Below, one piece after another: positions 18,252 to 26,745 of a stretch of 64,000 nucleotides of DNA (its first letter is position 1; every line of letters starts with the position of its first letter). Below the pieces are notes generated by a model that was not told where the DNA came from, searched no databases, and was given only the letters and a program-made list of their open reading frames with translations. Origin of the DNA: Streptosporangium saharense (lineage in GTDB: Bacteria; Actinomycetota; Actinomycetes; Streptosporangiales; Streptosporangiaceae); contig NZ_JACHJP010000001.1 of NCBI RefSeq assembly GCF_014203715.1, positions 1,342,432 through 1,406,431 of the forward strand, read 5' to 3'. The translations under genes were made by a program, and so were the position numbers.

Positions 18252-18995
18252 ATGAACGAGAGCGAGGTCCTCGGGGCCTACGACAGGGCCGACCTCTACG
18301 AGGTGGTCTACGAGGGCAGGGGCAAGAACTACGAGCGGGAGGCCGCGGTGACCGCGGCCCTGATCCGCGAGCGCAACCCCGGCGCGCGGAGCCTGCTCGA
18401 CGTCGCCTGCGGGACCGGCTCGCACCTTCGGTACTTCGTCGGGACGTTCGGCGAGGTCGCGGGGGTCGACCTGTCGGAACGGATGCTCGACAGGGCCCGC
18501 GACCGGGTCCCCGGGGTGCCGCTGTGGCAGGGGGACATGCGCAAGTTCGACCTGGACCGCACCTTCGACGCGGTGACCTGCATGTTCAGCTCGGTCGGCT
18601 ACCTGGCCGACGTCGGCGAGCTGACCGCGACGCTGGAGAGCTTCGCCAGGCACCTCACCCCCGGCGGCGTCGTGGTCGTCGAACCCTGGTGGGCGCCGGA
18701 GAACTTCCTTCCCGGGCACGTCCAGGGAGACGTGGTGCGGGTCGGCGAGCTGACGGTCTCCCGCGTCTCCCACTCGACGTGGCAGCGGGAGGGGGCCGCC
18801 AGCCGCATGGAGGTGCACTGGACGGCCGCCCACCCCAAGACGGGCATCAGCCACCACGCCGACGTCCACGTCATGTCGCTGTTCTCCAGGAAGGAGTATC
18901 TCGACGCCTTCGCCCGCGCGGGCTTCGCCGCGGAGTTCGTCGAGCACGACTGGGCGGGACCCGGCCTGTACGTCGGCGTCCTCGGCGGCGGGTGA
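18252..18995 (+). CDS. NDP-aminosugar N-methyltransferase (DesVI/TylM1-like)
   Basis: SAM-dependent class I methyltransferase, 247 residues, predicted to N,N-dimethylate the 3-amino sugar. Motif I is DVACGTGSHL near residue 52. It is followed by GVDLSERMLDRAR, GDMRKFDL and DAVTCMFSSVGYL, a run closely resembling the sugar N,N-dimethyltransferases of macrolide clusters. It follows the aminotransferase by 25 bases. Mono- versus dimethylation cannot be read from sequence; family knowledge favours dimethylation. Confidence 0.9.
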   Translation: MNESEVLGAYDRADLYEVVYEGRGKNYEREAAVTAALIRERNPGARSLLDVACGTGSHLRYFVGTFGEVAGVDLSERMLDRARDRVPGVPLWQGDMRKFDLDRTFDAVTCMFSSVGYLADVGELTATLESFARHLTPGGVVVVEPWWAPENFLPGHVQGDVVRVGELTVSRVSHSTWQREGAASRMEVHWTAAHPKTGISHHADVHVMSLFSRKEYLDAFARAGFAAEFVEHDWAGPGLYVGVLGGG

Positions 18996-19002
18996 GGGCC
19001 GG

Positions 19003-19617
19003 ATGCGCATCCGCGAGCTGAAGGTCGAGGGGGCCTACGAGCTGACCCCCGAGGTGTTCGGGGACGAACGGGGCTACTTCCTGTCGCCCTACCAGGAGGA
19101 GCCGTTCCTCAGGGAGATCGGGCGCCCGCTGTTCCCGGTGGCGCAGGCCAGTTACAGCCGGTCGCGCCGGGGCGTGGTCCGCGGCGTCCACTTCACCGCC
19201 ACGCCGCCCGGCATGGCCAAGTACGCCTACTGCGCCGGGGGCGTTGCTCTCGACGTGGTCCTCGACACCCGGGTGGGGTCGCCGACCTACGGCGTGTGGG
19301 ACAGCGTCGTCCTCGACCAGCGGGACTTCAGGTCGGTCTATCTCCCGGTCGGCGTCGGGCACCTGTTCGTCGCCCTTGAGGACGACACGGCCGTGTCCTA
19401 CCTGCTGTCCACGGGATACGTCGCGGAGAACGAGCTGGCGGTCTCGCCGCTCGACCCCGACCTGGGGCTGCCGCTGCCGCGCGACCTCGACCTGATCCTG
19501 TCCGAGCGCGACCGGCGCGCCCCCACGCTCGCCGAGGCGGAACGCGCGGGAATCCTGCCCGACTACGCCGTCAGCCGGTCGCTGGACGGCCTGCGGCCTG
19601 CGGAACACGGCACGTGA
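19003..19617 (+). CDS. NDP-sugar 3,5- or 5-epimerase (RmlC family)
   Basis: Cupin-fold epimerase of 204 residues acting on an NDP-4-keto-6-deoxyhexose. It has the RmlC core: VRGVHFTATPPGMAKY (catalytic histidine context, near residue 64), LDVVLDTRVGSPTYG, and VYLPVGVGHLFVALEDDTAVSYLLS. Its presence suggests the sugar is inverted at C-5 and is therefore an L-sugar such as L-rhodosamine, or at C-3; position is not determinable here. The gene begins seven bases after the methyltransferase. Confidence 0.92.
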   Translation: MRIRELKVEGAYELTPEVFGDERGYFLSPYQEEPFLREIGRPLFPVAQASYSRSRRGVVRGVHFTATPPGMAKYAYCAGGVALDVVLDTRVGSPTYGVWDSVVLDQRDFRSVYLPVGVGHLFVALEDDTAVSYLLSTGYVAENELAVSPLDPDLGLPLPRDLDLILSERDRRAPTLAEAERAGILPDYAVSRSLDGLRPAEHGT

Positions 19618-19636
19618 GCGGAAGGGAGCGTACGGC

Positions 19637-20392
19637 ATGAGCCTGCGAGAGGCCGCGGTCGTGGTCACCGGCGCTGGACGCGGCATCGGGGCCGCGCTGG
19701 CCAGGCGGTTCGCCGAGGAGGGCGCCAGGGTCGTCGTCAACGACCGCCATCCCGAGCGGGCCGAGGAGGTGGCCGGGGAGATCGGCGGGATCGCGCTGCC
19801 CGGCGACGCCAGCCGGAGCCTGGTGCCCGAGGCCCTGCGCCTGCTGGGCGGCAGGATCGACGTCTACTGCGCCAACGCGGGAGCCGTACGGACCGGTGGG
19901 CCCGAGGCGCCGGACGAGGACTGGGCGAGCGCGTGGGAGGTCAACGTGATGGCCCACGTGCGGGCCGCGCGGGACCTGCTGCCCGGCTGGCTCGAACGGG
20001 GTCAGGGGCGTTTCGTCTCCGTGGTGTCCTCCGCGGCGCTGCTCACCATGGTCGGGGCGGCGCCGTACGCGGTGTCGAAGCACGGCGCGCTGGCCTTCGC
20101 CGAATGGCTGTCACTGACCTACCGGCACCGCGGCGTCAGGGTGCACGCCGTCTGTCCCCGCGGCGTCCGCACCGAGATGCGCAGGGCCGCGAGTTCGAGC
20201 GGGTTGACGCTCACCTCCACGGCCATCGGCCCGGAGGAGGTCGCCGACGCGTTGCTCAAGGGGATCGCCGACGAGCGGTTCCTGATCCTTCCGCATCCCG
20301 AGGTCGCCGACCAGGCCGCCGAACGCGTCACCGACCACGAGCGCTGGCTTGAGGTCGTCAACGGGTTCCAGCGGCAGCGGGAGAGCACGTAG
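19637..20392 (+). CDS. Classical short-chain dehydrogenase/reductase, possible sugar 4-ketoreductase
   Basis: 251-residue NAD(P)-dependent SDR of the FabG type: TGAGRGIGAALARRF for the cofactor, CANAG, VSSAALLTMVGAAPYAVSKHGAL with the YxxxK catalytic pair near residues 142-146, and CPRGVRTEM. It sits in the middle of the sugar operon where a 4-ketoreductase is needed, yet it is not of the RmlD/EvaE extended-SDR type normally used for that step. It could instead act on the polyketide. The substrate is therefore open. Confidence 0.88.
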   Translation: MSLREAAVVVTGAGRGIGAALARRFAEEGARVVVNDRHPERAEEVAGEIGGIALPGDASRSLVPEALRLLGGRIDVYCANAGAVRTGGPEAPDEDWASAWEVNVMAHVRAARDLLPGWLERGQGRFVSVVSSAALLTMVGAAPYAVSKHGALAFAEWLSLTYRHRGVRVHAVCPRGVRTEMRRAASSSGLTLTSTAIGPEEVADALLKGIADERFLILPHPEVADQAAERVTDHERWLEVVNGFQRQREST

Positions 20393-20413
20393 CCGTCGAG
20401 AGAGGACTCCGCC

Positions 20414-21478
20414 GTGAAGGCTCTGGTGCTGGCAGGCGGGACGGGAACCCGCCTGCGCCCTTTCAGCTACTCCATGCCAAAACAGCTCATCCCCATCGTC
20501 AACAGACCGGTTCTCGAACACGTCCTGGACAACGTCAGGGCCGTCGGCGTCACCGAGGCCGGGGTCGTCGTCGGCTCCGGGGAGCGGCAGATCCGCGAGG
20601 CGATCGGCGACGGCGACCGGCTGGGGGTGAAGGTGACCTACATCCCGCAGGACGAGCCGCTCGGCCTGGCGCACTGCGTCACGATCGCCAGGCCGTTCCT
20701 CGGCGACGACGACTTCGTGATGTATCTCGGGGACAACATGCTGCCCGACGGCATCGCCGAGCCCGCGGCGCGCTTCACCGCGACCAGACCGGCCGCGCAC
20801 GTGGTGGTGCGCAAGGTCGCCAACCCGCAGTCGTTCGGGGTTGCCGAGTTCGGGCCTGACGGCACGCTTGAACGGGTGGTCGAGAAGCCCAAGCGCCCCC
20901 GCAGTGACCTCGCCCTGATCGGCGTCTACTTCTTCACCGCCGCCGTCCACCGGGCCGTCGCCGCCATCGGGCCGAGCGCCAGGGGCGAGCTGGAGATCAC
21001 CGACGCGATCCAGTGGCTCGTGGACGACGGGGCCGAGGTCACCGCCGCCGAGTACCCCGGCTACTGGCGGGACGTGGGCCGGGTCGAGGACGTCCTTGAG
21101 TGCAACCGGCGGCTGCTCGGCGGCCTGCCCCCGCGCCTGGACGGCTCGCTCGACGCGGCCAGCGACGTCACCGGCCCGGTCGTCGTCGAGGCGGGAGCCC
21201 GTGTCGTACGGTCCCGCATCGAGGGACCGGCGCTCATCGGCGGTGACAGCGTGGTCGAGGACAGCGAGGTCGGCCCCGGCACGACAGTCGGCAGGGGATG
21301 CGTCATCAGCGGCACCCGGCTGCGGGACTCGGTCGTGATGGACGGCGCCCGCCTGACGGGGGTGGCCGGTCTGCGTGACTCCGTCATCGGGCGCGGCGCG
21401 GTCGTCGGCGGCCATCCACCGGGCGGGGTGTTCCGGCTCGTGGTCGGCGACGAGGCCAGGATCGAGACGGCGGCATGA
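20414..21478 (+). CDS. rmlA: Glucose-1-phosphate thymidylyltransferase (long, StrD-like form)
   Basis: Makes dTDP-glucose, the first step of the deoxysugar pathway. The N-terminus has LAGGTGTRLRPFSYSMPKQLIPI (nucleotide and phosphate binding) and later YLGDNMLPDG. From about residue 240 there is a left-handed beta-helix (AGARVVRSRIEGPALIGGD), so this is the long 354-residue form found in antibiotic clusters rather than short RmlA. The first gene for the sugar lies mid-operon; its 3' end overlaps the next start in ATGA. Confidence 0.94.
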   Translation: MKALVLAGGTGTRLRPFSYSMPKQLIPIVNRPVLEHVLDNVRAVGVTEAGVVVGSGERQIREAIGDGDRLGVKVTYIPQDEPLGLAHCVTIARPFLGDDDFVMYLGDNMLPDGIAEPAARFTATRPAAHVVVRKVANPQSFGVAEFGPDGTLERVVEKPKRPRSDLALIGVYFFTAAVHRAVAAIGPSARGELEITDAIQWLVDDGAEVTAAEYPGYWRDVGRVEDVLECNRRLLGGLPPRLDGSLDAASDVTGPVVVEAGARVVRSRIEGPALIGGDSVVEDSEVGPGTTVGRGCVISGTRLRDSVVMDGARLTGVAGLRDSVIGRGAVVGGHPPGGVFRLVVGDEARIETAA

Positions 21479-22470
21479 GACTGCTGGTCACCGGCGGTGC
21501 CGGTTTCATCGGCTCGCACTACGTGCGGACCGTCCTCGACAACGGTTACCCGGACTTCCGTGACGTTCCGGTCACCGTACTCGACACGCTCAGCTACGCG
21601 GGCAACATCGCGAACCTGCCGATCGGGCACCCCAGGCTCGACTTCGTGCACGGCGACGTCTGCGACCTGCCGCTGCTGCTCGACCTGCTGCCGGGCCACG
21701 ACGCGGTGGTCCACTTCGCGGCCGAGACGCATGTGGACCGCTCGCTCAAACACGCCGCCGAGTTCGCCCGCGTCAACGTGGGCGGCACCCAGGCGCTGCT
21801 TGAGGCCTGCCTCGCGGCGGGGGTGGAGCGGGTGGTGCACGTTTCGACGGACGAGGTGTACGGCTCCATCGAGGAGGGCTCCTGGCACGAGGAGTGCCCG
21901 CTGCTGCCCAACTCCCCCTACGCGGCCTCGAAGGCGGGTGCCGAGCTGTTCGTCCGCTCCTACTGGCGGACCTACGGGCTCGACGTCTCGATCACCCGCT
22001 GCTCGAACAACTACGGCCCCTACCAGCACCCCGAGAAGATGATCCCGCTGTTCGTCACCAACCTGATCGAGGGCGAGCCGCTGCCCCTGTACGGCGACGG
22101 CCTCAACGTCCGCGACTGGCTGCACGTGGACGACCACTGCCGGGGCGTCCACCTGGTCCTGACGAAGGGGAACGCGGGGGAGGCCTACAACATCGGCGGC
22201 GGTAGCGAGCAGACCAACATCGCCGTCACCGAACGGCTGATCGAGCTGCTCGGCGCCGACAGCTCGGCGGTCCGCCAGGTGGCCGACCGCAAGGGGCACG
22301 ACCGGCGCTACTCCCTCGACGACACCAAGATCCGGGAACGGCTCGGCTACCGGCCCGCCGTACCGTTCGAGCGGGGGCTTGCCGAGACCGTCGCGTGGTA
22401 CCGGGACAACCCGGGCTGGTGGGAGCCGGTCAAACACGCCCTGCGGACCGCGGCGGGGGTGGGGGCATGA
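21475..22470 (+). CDS. rmlB: dTDP-glucose 4,6-dehydratase
   Basis: Converts dTDP-glucose into dTDP-4-keto-6-deoxyglucose. The 331-residue extended SDR shows TGGAGFIGSHY (residues 5-15), AAETHVDRS, STDEVYGSI with the catalytic Asp-Glu pair, YAASKAGAE with YxxxK near residue 149, and RCSNNYGPYQ. Both ends overlap neighbours by ATGA, indicating tight translational coupling with rmlA and the 2,3-dehydratase. Confidence 0.96.
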   Translation: MRLLVTGGAGFIGSHYVRTVLDNGYPDFRDVPVTVLDTLSYAGNIANLPIGHPRLDFVHGDVCDLPLLLDLLPGHDAVVHFAAETHVDRSLKHAAEFARVNVGGTQALLEACLAAGVERVVHVSTDEVYGSIEEGSWHEECPLLPNSPYAASKAGAELFVRSYWRTYGLDVSITRCSNNYGPYQHPEKMIPLFVTNLIEGEPLPLYGDGLNVRDWLHVDDHCRGVHLVLTKGNAGEAYNIGGGSEQTNIAVTERLIELLGADSSAVRQVADRKGHDRRYSLDDTKIRERLGYRPAVPFERGLAETVAWYRDNPGWWEPVKHALRTAAGVGA

Positions 22471-23864
22471 CGGCCGGGCTGTTCGACCTGCCGGAGCTGC
22501 GCGCCCGTGAGGACACCGGGCTGCCGGAACGGCTCGCGCGCTCGCTCGCGGAGACGACGGCTGGCTGGCAGCTGAGCACCGCGCAGGTCGGTGACTGGCT
22601 GGCCGAGCGCGCCCTGGCCAACCGCTTCCTCGTCGAGCGCATCCCCTTCGACCGGCTCGACCAGTGGGCCTTCGTCGAGGACGGCGCCCGCCTGGCCCAC
22701 CGCAGCGGCAAGTTCTTCACGGTCGAGGGACTGCGCGTCACCGTCGACCAGGGGCCCGTCCTGAACTGGGACCAGCCGATCATCAAACAGCCCGAGGTCG
22801 GCATCCTCGGTCTGCTGCTCAAGGAGTTCGACGGGGTTCCGCACCTGCTGATGCAGGCCAAGATGGAGCCGGGCAACCCCAACCTTCTGCAACTGTCGCC
22901 GACCGTCCAGGCCACCCGGAGCAACTACACCAAGGTGCATCGCGGCTCCGCGGTGCGATACCTGGAGTACTTCGTCGATCCCACCCGGGGACGGGTCCTG
23001 GCCGACGTGCTCCAGTCGGAGCAGGGCTCGTGGTTCCACCAGAAGATCAACCGCAACATGATCGTCGAGGTGGACGAGGACGTCCCGGCCGGCGACGACT
23101 TCCGCTGGCTGACGCTCGGGCAGATTGGGGAACTGCTGCGCCGGGACAACGTCGTCAACATGGACGCCCGTACCGTCCTGGCCTGCGCGCCGATCGGCTC
23201 CGACGAGGTGGACGCGCTGCACAGCGACACCGAACTGCTGTCCTGGTTCACCGCGGAGCGGGCCAGGCGGGAGATGCGGGTGGAGCTGATGCCGCTGACC
23301 GAGGTGAACGGCTGGCGGCGCGGGCCGTGGTCCATCGACCACGAGGCGGGCCGCTACTTCAGCGTGGTCGCGGTCTCCGTGGCGGCGGGCAACCGCGAGG
23401 TGACCCGCTGGACGCAGCCGCTGCTCGAACCGCACGGCCTGGCCGTCACGGCCTTCCTGGCCCGGCGCATCGGCGGGGTCCCGCACGTCCTGGTGCACGC
23501 CAAGGCGGAGGCGGGGTTGCGCGACACCATCGAGCTGGCCCCGACCGTCCAGTACACCCCGGAGAACTACGCCCACCTGACCGGCGCAGACCGCCCGCCG
23601 TACCTCGACCTGGTGCTCGCGGCCGGGCCGGAGAGCGTCCGCTACGAGGCGGTGCACTCGGAGGAGGGCGGCAGGTTCCTCAACGCCGAGGGCCGCTACC
23701 TCGTGGTGGACGTGAACGAGGCGGACGTGCCGCTCGACCCGCCGCCCGGCTTCCGCTGGGTCACCCCGGGGCAGCTGCGCTTCCTCGCGCGCCACCCCCA
23801 CTACGTCAACGTCCAGGCACGCACCCTGCTCGCCTGCCTCAACACCGGCGCGGTCGGCTGGTGA
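22467..23864 (+). CDS. NDP-hexose 2,3-dehydratase (EvaA/TylX3-like)
   Basis: Removes the C-2 hydroxyl, giving a 2-deoxy-3,4-diketo sugar that the aminotransferase can use. The 465-residue protein has the internal duplication typical of the family: QPIIKQPEVGILGLLLKEFDGVPHLLMQAKMEPGN in the first half and QPLLEPHGLAVTAFLARRIGGVPHVLVHAKAEAG in the second. Each copy is followed by an ELAPTVQ/QLSPTVQ and N-Y segment. The ATG at 22467 overlaps the rmlB stop; longer upstream frames are spurious. Confidence 0.95.
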   Translation: MTAGLFDLPELRAREDTGLPERLARSLAETTAGWQLSTAQVGDWLAERALANRFLVERIPFDRLDQWAFVEDGARLAHRSGKFFTVEGLRVTVDQGPVLNWDQPIIKQPEVGILGLLLKEFDGVPHLLMQAKMEPGNPNLLQLSPTVQATRSNYTKVHRGSAVRYLEYFVDPTRGRVLADVLQSEQGSWFHQKINRNMIVEVDEDVPAGDDFRWLTLGQIGELLRRDNVVNMDARTVLACAPIGSDEVDALHSDTELLSWFTAERARREMRVELMPLTEVNGWRRGPWSIDHEAGRYFSVVAVSVAAGNREVTRWTQPLLEPHGLAVTAFLARRIGGVPHVLVHAKAEAGLRDTIELAPTVQYTPENYAHLTGADRPPYLDLVLAAGPESVRYEAVHSEEGGRFLNAEGRYLVVDVNEADVPLDPPPGFRWVTPGQLRFLARHPHYVNVQARTLLACLNTGAVGW

Positions 23865-23887
23865 GCCGTACAGGAAGGACGCAACGG

Positions 23888-24892
23888 ATGGGAACGCGAC
23901 CAGACGCCGTGACGGTCATCGGCGCGGGCACGATCGGGCTCGGCTGGATCACGCTGTTCGCGGCGCACGGGCTGAGCGTCACCGTCAACAGCAGACGGCC
24001 CGACGCCAGGCGCGTCGTCGAGGAGGGGCTGCGGATCTTCGCGCCGACGCTGCCCGGGGGCGGACGCGACCCGGAGGAACTGCTGGCCGGGCTGCGCTTC
24101 GAGCCCGACGTGGCGCGGGCGGTGGCCGGGGCCGACGTGGTGCAGGAGAACGCCCCCGAGGACCCGGCGCTGAAGCGGGAGCTGTTCGGGGTCGTCGCGC
24201 GCTCGGCCCCGCCGGGGGCGCTGCTGCTGTCCTCGACCTCCACGCTCGTGCCCGACGACTTCGGCGCCGAGGTGCCCGACCAGGGCAGGCTCGTGGTCGG
24301 CCATCCCTTCAACCCGCCGCACGTGGTGCCGCTGGTGGAGGTGGTCGGCGGCACGCGCACCACCCCGGAGGCGATCGAGGAGACGATCGCGTTCTACCGC
24401 TCGGTGGGCAAGGTCCCGATCGCGCTGCGCAGGCCGGTGCCCAGGTTCGTGGCCAACCGGCTGCAGACGGCGCTGCTGCAGGAGAGCATCCACCTGGTCC
24501 GCGAGGGCGTGGTCACGATGGAGGAGCTGGACAGCGTCGTGGTCAACTCGATCGGCCTGCGGTGGGCGACGGTCGGGCCGTTCCAGGCCTTCCACCTGGG
24601 CGGCGGCGAGGGCGGCCTGCGCCGCTGGCTCGGGCACCTCGGCAGGGGCCTTGAGGCGAGCTGGCGGGAGCTCGGCCGTCCCGAGCTGACGGAGGAGACC
24701 ATCGAACTGCTCAGCTCCGAGGCCGAACGGGTCTATGGCACAGGAAATTACCCAAAACTCTCCACGGAACGGGACATCAGGCAGAATGCCATCCTTGAAG
24801 CCCTTGCCCGTATTGAAAACGGCAATAACGGACAACTGAACGGTGTGGCACCGGCCGGTGGGCACCGTGGCGCGGCGGCGGAACACGGATGA
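23888..24892 (+). CDS. 3-hydroxyacyl-CoA dehydrogenase-like ketoreductase (ActVI-ORF1-like)
   Basis: NAD(P)-dependent reductase of 334 residues: VIGAGTIGLGWITLFAAHGLSVTVNSR at the N-terminus, the ENAPEDPALKRELF segment, GHPFNPPHVVPLVEVVGG with the catalytic histidine near residue 138, and a helical C-terminal domain (RFVANRLQTALLQE). In BIQ pathways ActVI-ORF1 and its medermycin homologue reduce the C-3 ketone of the bicyclic intermediate and fix pyran stereochemistry. Occurring with a C-9 ketoreductase, didomain cyclase and MBL-fold cyclase, this protein is the best single pointer to a BIQ product. 3S versus 3R outcome cannot be judged by eye. Confidence 0.88.
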   Translation: MGTRPDAVTVIGAGTIGLGWITLFAAHGLSVTVNSRRPDARRVVEEGLRIFAPTLPGGGRDPEELLAGLRFEPDVARAVAGADVVQENAPEDPALKRELFGVVARSAPPGALLLSSTSTLVPDDFGAEVPDQGRLVVGHPFNPPHVVPLVEVVGGTRTTPEAIEETIAFYRSVGKVPIALRRPVPRFVANRLQTALLQESIHLVREGVVTMEELDSVVVNSIGLRWATVGPFQAFHLGGGEGGLRRWLGHLGRGLEASWRELGRPELTEETIELLSSEAERVYGTGNYPKLSTERDIRQNAILEALARIENGNNGQLNGVAPAGGHRGAAAEHG

Positions 24893-24909
24893 GCGGGCCA
24901 ACCCGTTTC

Positions 24910-24941
24910 TCAAGTGTCATTCGAGCGGCTCTTTCTAGCAT
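24910..24941 (+). promoter_or_regulatory. SARP-type promoter of the tailoring operon
   Basis: TCAAGTG at 24910-24916 and TCGAGCG at 24921-24927 are 11 bp apart. Exactly 8 bp later comes TAGCAT at 24936-24941, a good -10 match. The start codon of the next gene follows at 24972 after an AAAGGAG sequence. This is the clearest SARP-type promoter in the window. Confidence 0.78.
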
Positions 24942-24971
24942 TATGAGGACTTCTCGAAAGGAGTCCGCCAG

Positions 24972-25457
24972 ATGAGAGAAGTTACGGTCCCACCGGATTT
25001 GTACGCGCGGATACAGCAGTTCCACGCCACCCAGATGCACGCGCTCGACGGCGGTGAATTCGACACCTACGCCGCGACCTTCACCGAGGACGGCGAGTTC
25101 CGGCACACCCCGGGACGGGCCCCCGCCAGGACCCGCGAGGGCATCGCCGAGGAGCTGCGGGCCTTCCACCGGGAGCGCTTCGCCGGCGACCCCGTGCAGC
25201 GGCGCCACTGGTTCAACATGCTGCGGGTCGAGCCGCGCTCCGACGGCGAGATCCACGCCACCTTCTACGTGCTCGTCGTCGCCACCCGCCCCGGGGTCAG
25301 GCAGCCGGAGATCGCGCCGAGCTGCGTGGTCCACGACGTGCTGGTCGACGACCCCGAGGACGGCCTGCTGCTCAGGTCCCGCTGGGTCGAGCACGACTGG
25401 CAGCCGGAACCTGTCGGCGCGGCCAGCGGTACGGCGGGCAGCGGGGTCGCACGGTGA
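24972..25457 (+). CDS. NTF2/SnoaL-like fold protein (ActVI-ORFA-like)
   Basis: 161-residue alpha+beta-barrel protein of the NTF2-like superfamily: FHATQMHALDGGEFDTYAATFTEDGEFRHTPG is the standard first helix and strand, followed by RRHWFNMLRVE and the C-terminal strands ending LLRSRWVEHDW. Such proteins serve as dehydratases, cyclases or ring-hydroxylating dioxygenase small subunits; BIQ clusters contain a related gene (ActVI-ORFA). It is first in the operon behind a SARP promoter, and its stop overlaps the next start (GTGA). The reaction is not established. Confidence 0.8.
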   Translation: MREVTVPPDLYARIQQFHATQMHALDGGEFDTYAATFTEDGEFRHTPGRAPARTREGIAEELRAFHRERFAGDPVQRRHWFNMLRVEPRSDGEIHATFYVLVVATRPGVRQPEIAPSCVVHDVLVDDPEDGLLLRSRWVEHDWQPEPVGAASGTAGSGVAR

Positions 25458-25981
25458 GCGTGGCATACCTGGCCAGGACCAGGATCGAGGGCGAGTGGAC
25501 TCCGATCGAGTACTCCAGGGAGTTCACGGTGACCGCGCCCGAACGGGCAGCGCCCGGCGAGGAGTTCACGATCGTCTTCGCCAGCGCCCCGATCCTGGCC
25601 CTGCCCGCGTTCAACCGGACGCTGACCGACCTGCGGATCGCCTACCGGGTCTCCGGCGAGGCGAGCGTCCTTGAGTGGGACCTGCGCGGGGGCGACACCC
25701 CCGGCGGGCGGGAGTTCCTCGCCGAACGGCAGGGCGAGGACCTGGTGGTCCGCTTCGAGGGGACCATCGCGGGCGGGGTCGAGGTCGCGGTGCCCGAACT
25801 GGTCGTCACGGTCCACGCGGGGGAGTCGGGTGCCGTCACCACCTCACCGGGGGGCTCGGGGTTCGACCGGCCCGCCTTCGGGTGGACGCGCGAGCACGCG
25901 GTCAACGGCCAGTGGGACCCCTTCCAGTGCTACGTCCCCGTTGACGCGCCGGTGGTCTTCACCACCACCCTGATCGGCTGA
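25454..25981 (+). CDS. Cytoplasmic member of a paralogous pair of unknown BIQ tailoring proteins
   Basis: A 175-residue beta-rich protein with no signal peptide and no motif I recognise. It is clearly homologous to the protein encoded directly downstream: both have TRI-x-G-x-WT, TDLRIAYRVSG, SGAVTTSPGGS and HAVNGQWDPF in the same order. Starts at GTG, coupled to the NTF2-like gene by GTGA. By position and size it may correspond to the ActVI-ORF3 type proteins of BIQ clusters, for which a dehydratase/cyclase role has been proposed; this correspondence is from memory and unchecked. Confidence 0.75.
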   Translation: MSVAYLARTRIEGEWTPIEYSREFTVTAPERAAPGEEFTIVFASAPILALPAFNRTLTDLRIAYRVSGEASVLEWDLRGGDTPGGREFLAERQGEDLVVRFEGTIAGGVEVAVPELVVTVHAGESGAVTTSPGGSGFDRPAFGWTREHAVNGQWDPFQCYVPVDAPVVFTTTLIG

Positions 25982-25997
25982 GCTTCCGCGACACAAC

Positions 25998-26020
25998 ACG
26001 GCACGGGGGGCCTGTGCCGT
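25998..26020 (+). other. Intercistronic hairpin
   Basis: ACGGCAC and GTGCCGT form a 7-bp stem around a 9-base loop in the gap between the two paralogues, followed by a C/A-rich single-stranded stretch. It could stabilise or process the mRNA so that the secreted protein is made at a different level from its cytoplasmic paralogue. Confidence 0.45.
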
Positions 26021-26073
26021 ACAAACCCCAAAAACCTCCCGGAAAACCCTGAGGAAAGAAAAAGGAAACGCAC

Positions 26074-26739
26074 ATGAACAAGTGGACCCTCCGCACCGCC
26101 GCCGTGGCCTCCGTCGCCGCCGTGGCCCTGACCGGCCTGACCACCCCGTCCTACGCCCAGACGTCCGCGACGTCCGCTCAGCAGAGCACCGCGCGGACCA
26201 CCGCGACCGTGACGGTTCCGTACATCTCGCGGACCCGGATCGACGGCGTGTGGACCGCCATCGAGGGTTACACCCGCGACTACACCGTGACCGCCCCCGC
26301 GACGGCCTCGCCGAACAGCGTCTTCCGCGTCAAGTTCGACTCGGCGCCGATCTTCGCGGTGCCCGCGCACAACGAGAAGCTGACCGACCTGCGGATCGCC
26401 TACCGGGTCTCCGGCAACGTCACGATCCTCGGCTACCGCCTCAAGGGGGGCAGCAACCTGGGTGGCGCCCACTTCTGGGTCCAGCGCAACGGCTCCGACC
26501 TGATCGTGCGCAGCAACGCCACCTTCCAGGGTGGGGTCGAGTTCGACGCGCCCGACCTGGTGGTGAAGGTCCGCGCGGGCGCCTCGGGCGCGGTCACGAC
26601 CTCGCCCGGCGGCTCCAGCTTCGCGGACCCGGCCTTCTACTGGTACCGCAAGCACGCGGTCAACGGCCAGTGGGACCCGTTCGAGAACTACGTGGACCCG
26701 GCCAGCCCCGTGACCTTCACCACGACCACCATCGGGTGA
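26074..26739 (+). CDS. Secreted paralogue of the unknown BIQ tailoring protein
   Basis: 221-residue protein beginning with a textbook Sec signal peptide: MNKW, basic residue, hydrophobic core TAAVASVAAVALTGL and an SYA-Q cleavage site near residue 28. A Thr/Ser/Ala-rich spacer of about 20 residues follows, then the same domain as the 25454 protein (TRIDGVWTAIEG, TDLRIAYRVSG, SGAVTTSPGGS, HAVNGQWDPF). A strong AGGAAAGAAAAAGGAAA purine tract precedes the ATG. The product thus probably acts outside the membrane, for instance on an exported precursor or as a binding protein. No catalytic residues can be named. Confidence 0.8.
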   Translation: MNKWTLRTAAVASVAAVALTGLTTPSYAQTSATSAQQSTARTTATVTVPYISRTRIDGVWTAIEGYTRDYTVTAPATASPNSVFRVKFDSAPIFAVPAHNEKLTDLRIAYRVSGNVTILGYRLKGGSNLGGAHFWVQRNGSDLIVRSNATFQGGVEFDAPDLVVKVRAGASGAVTTSPGGSSFADPAFYWYRKHAVNGQWDPFENYVDPASPVTFTTTTIG

Positions 26740-26745
26740 TCCGTC

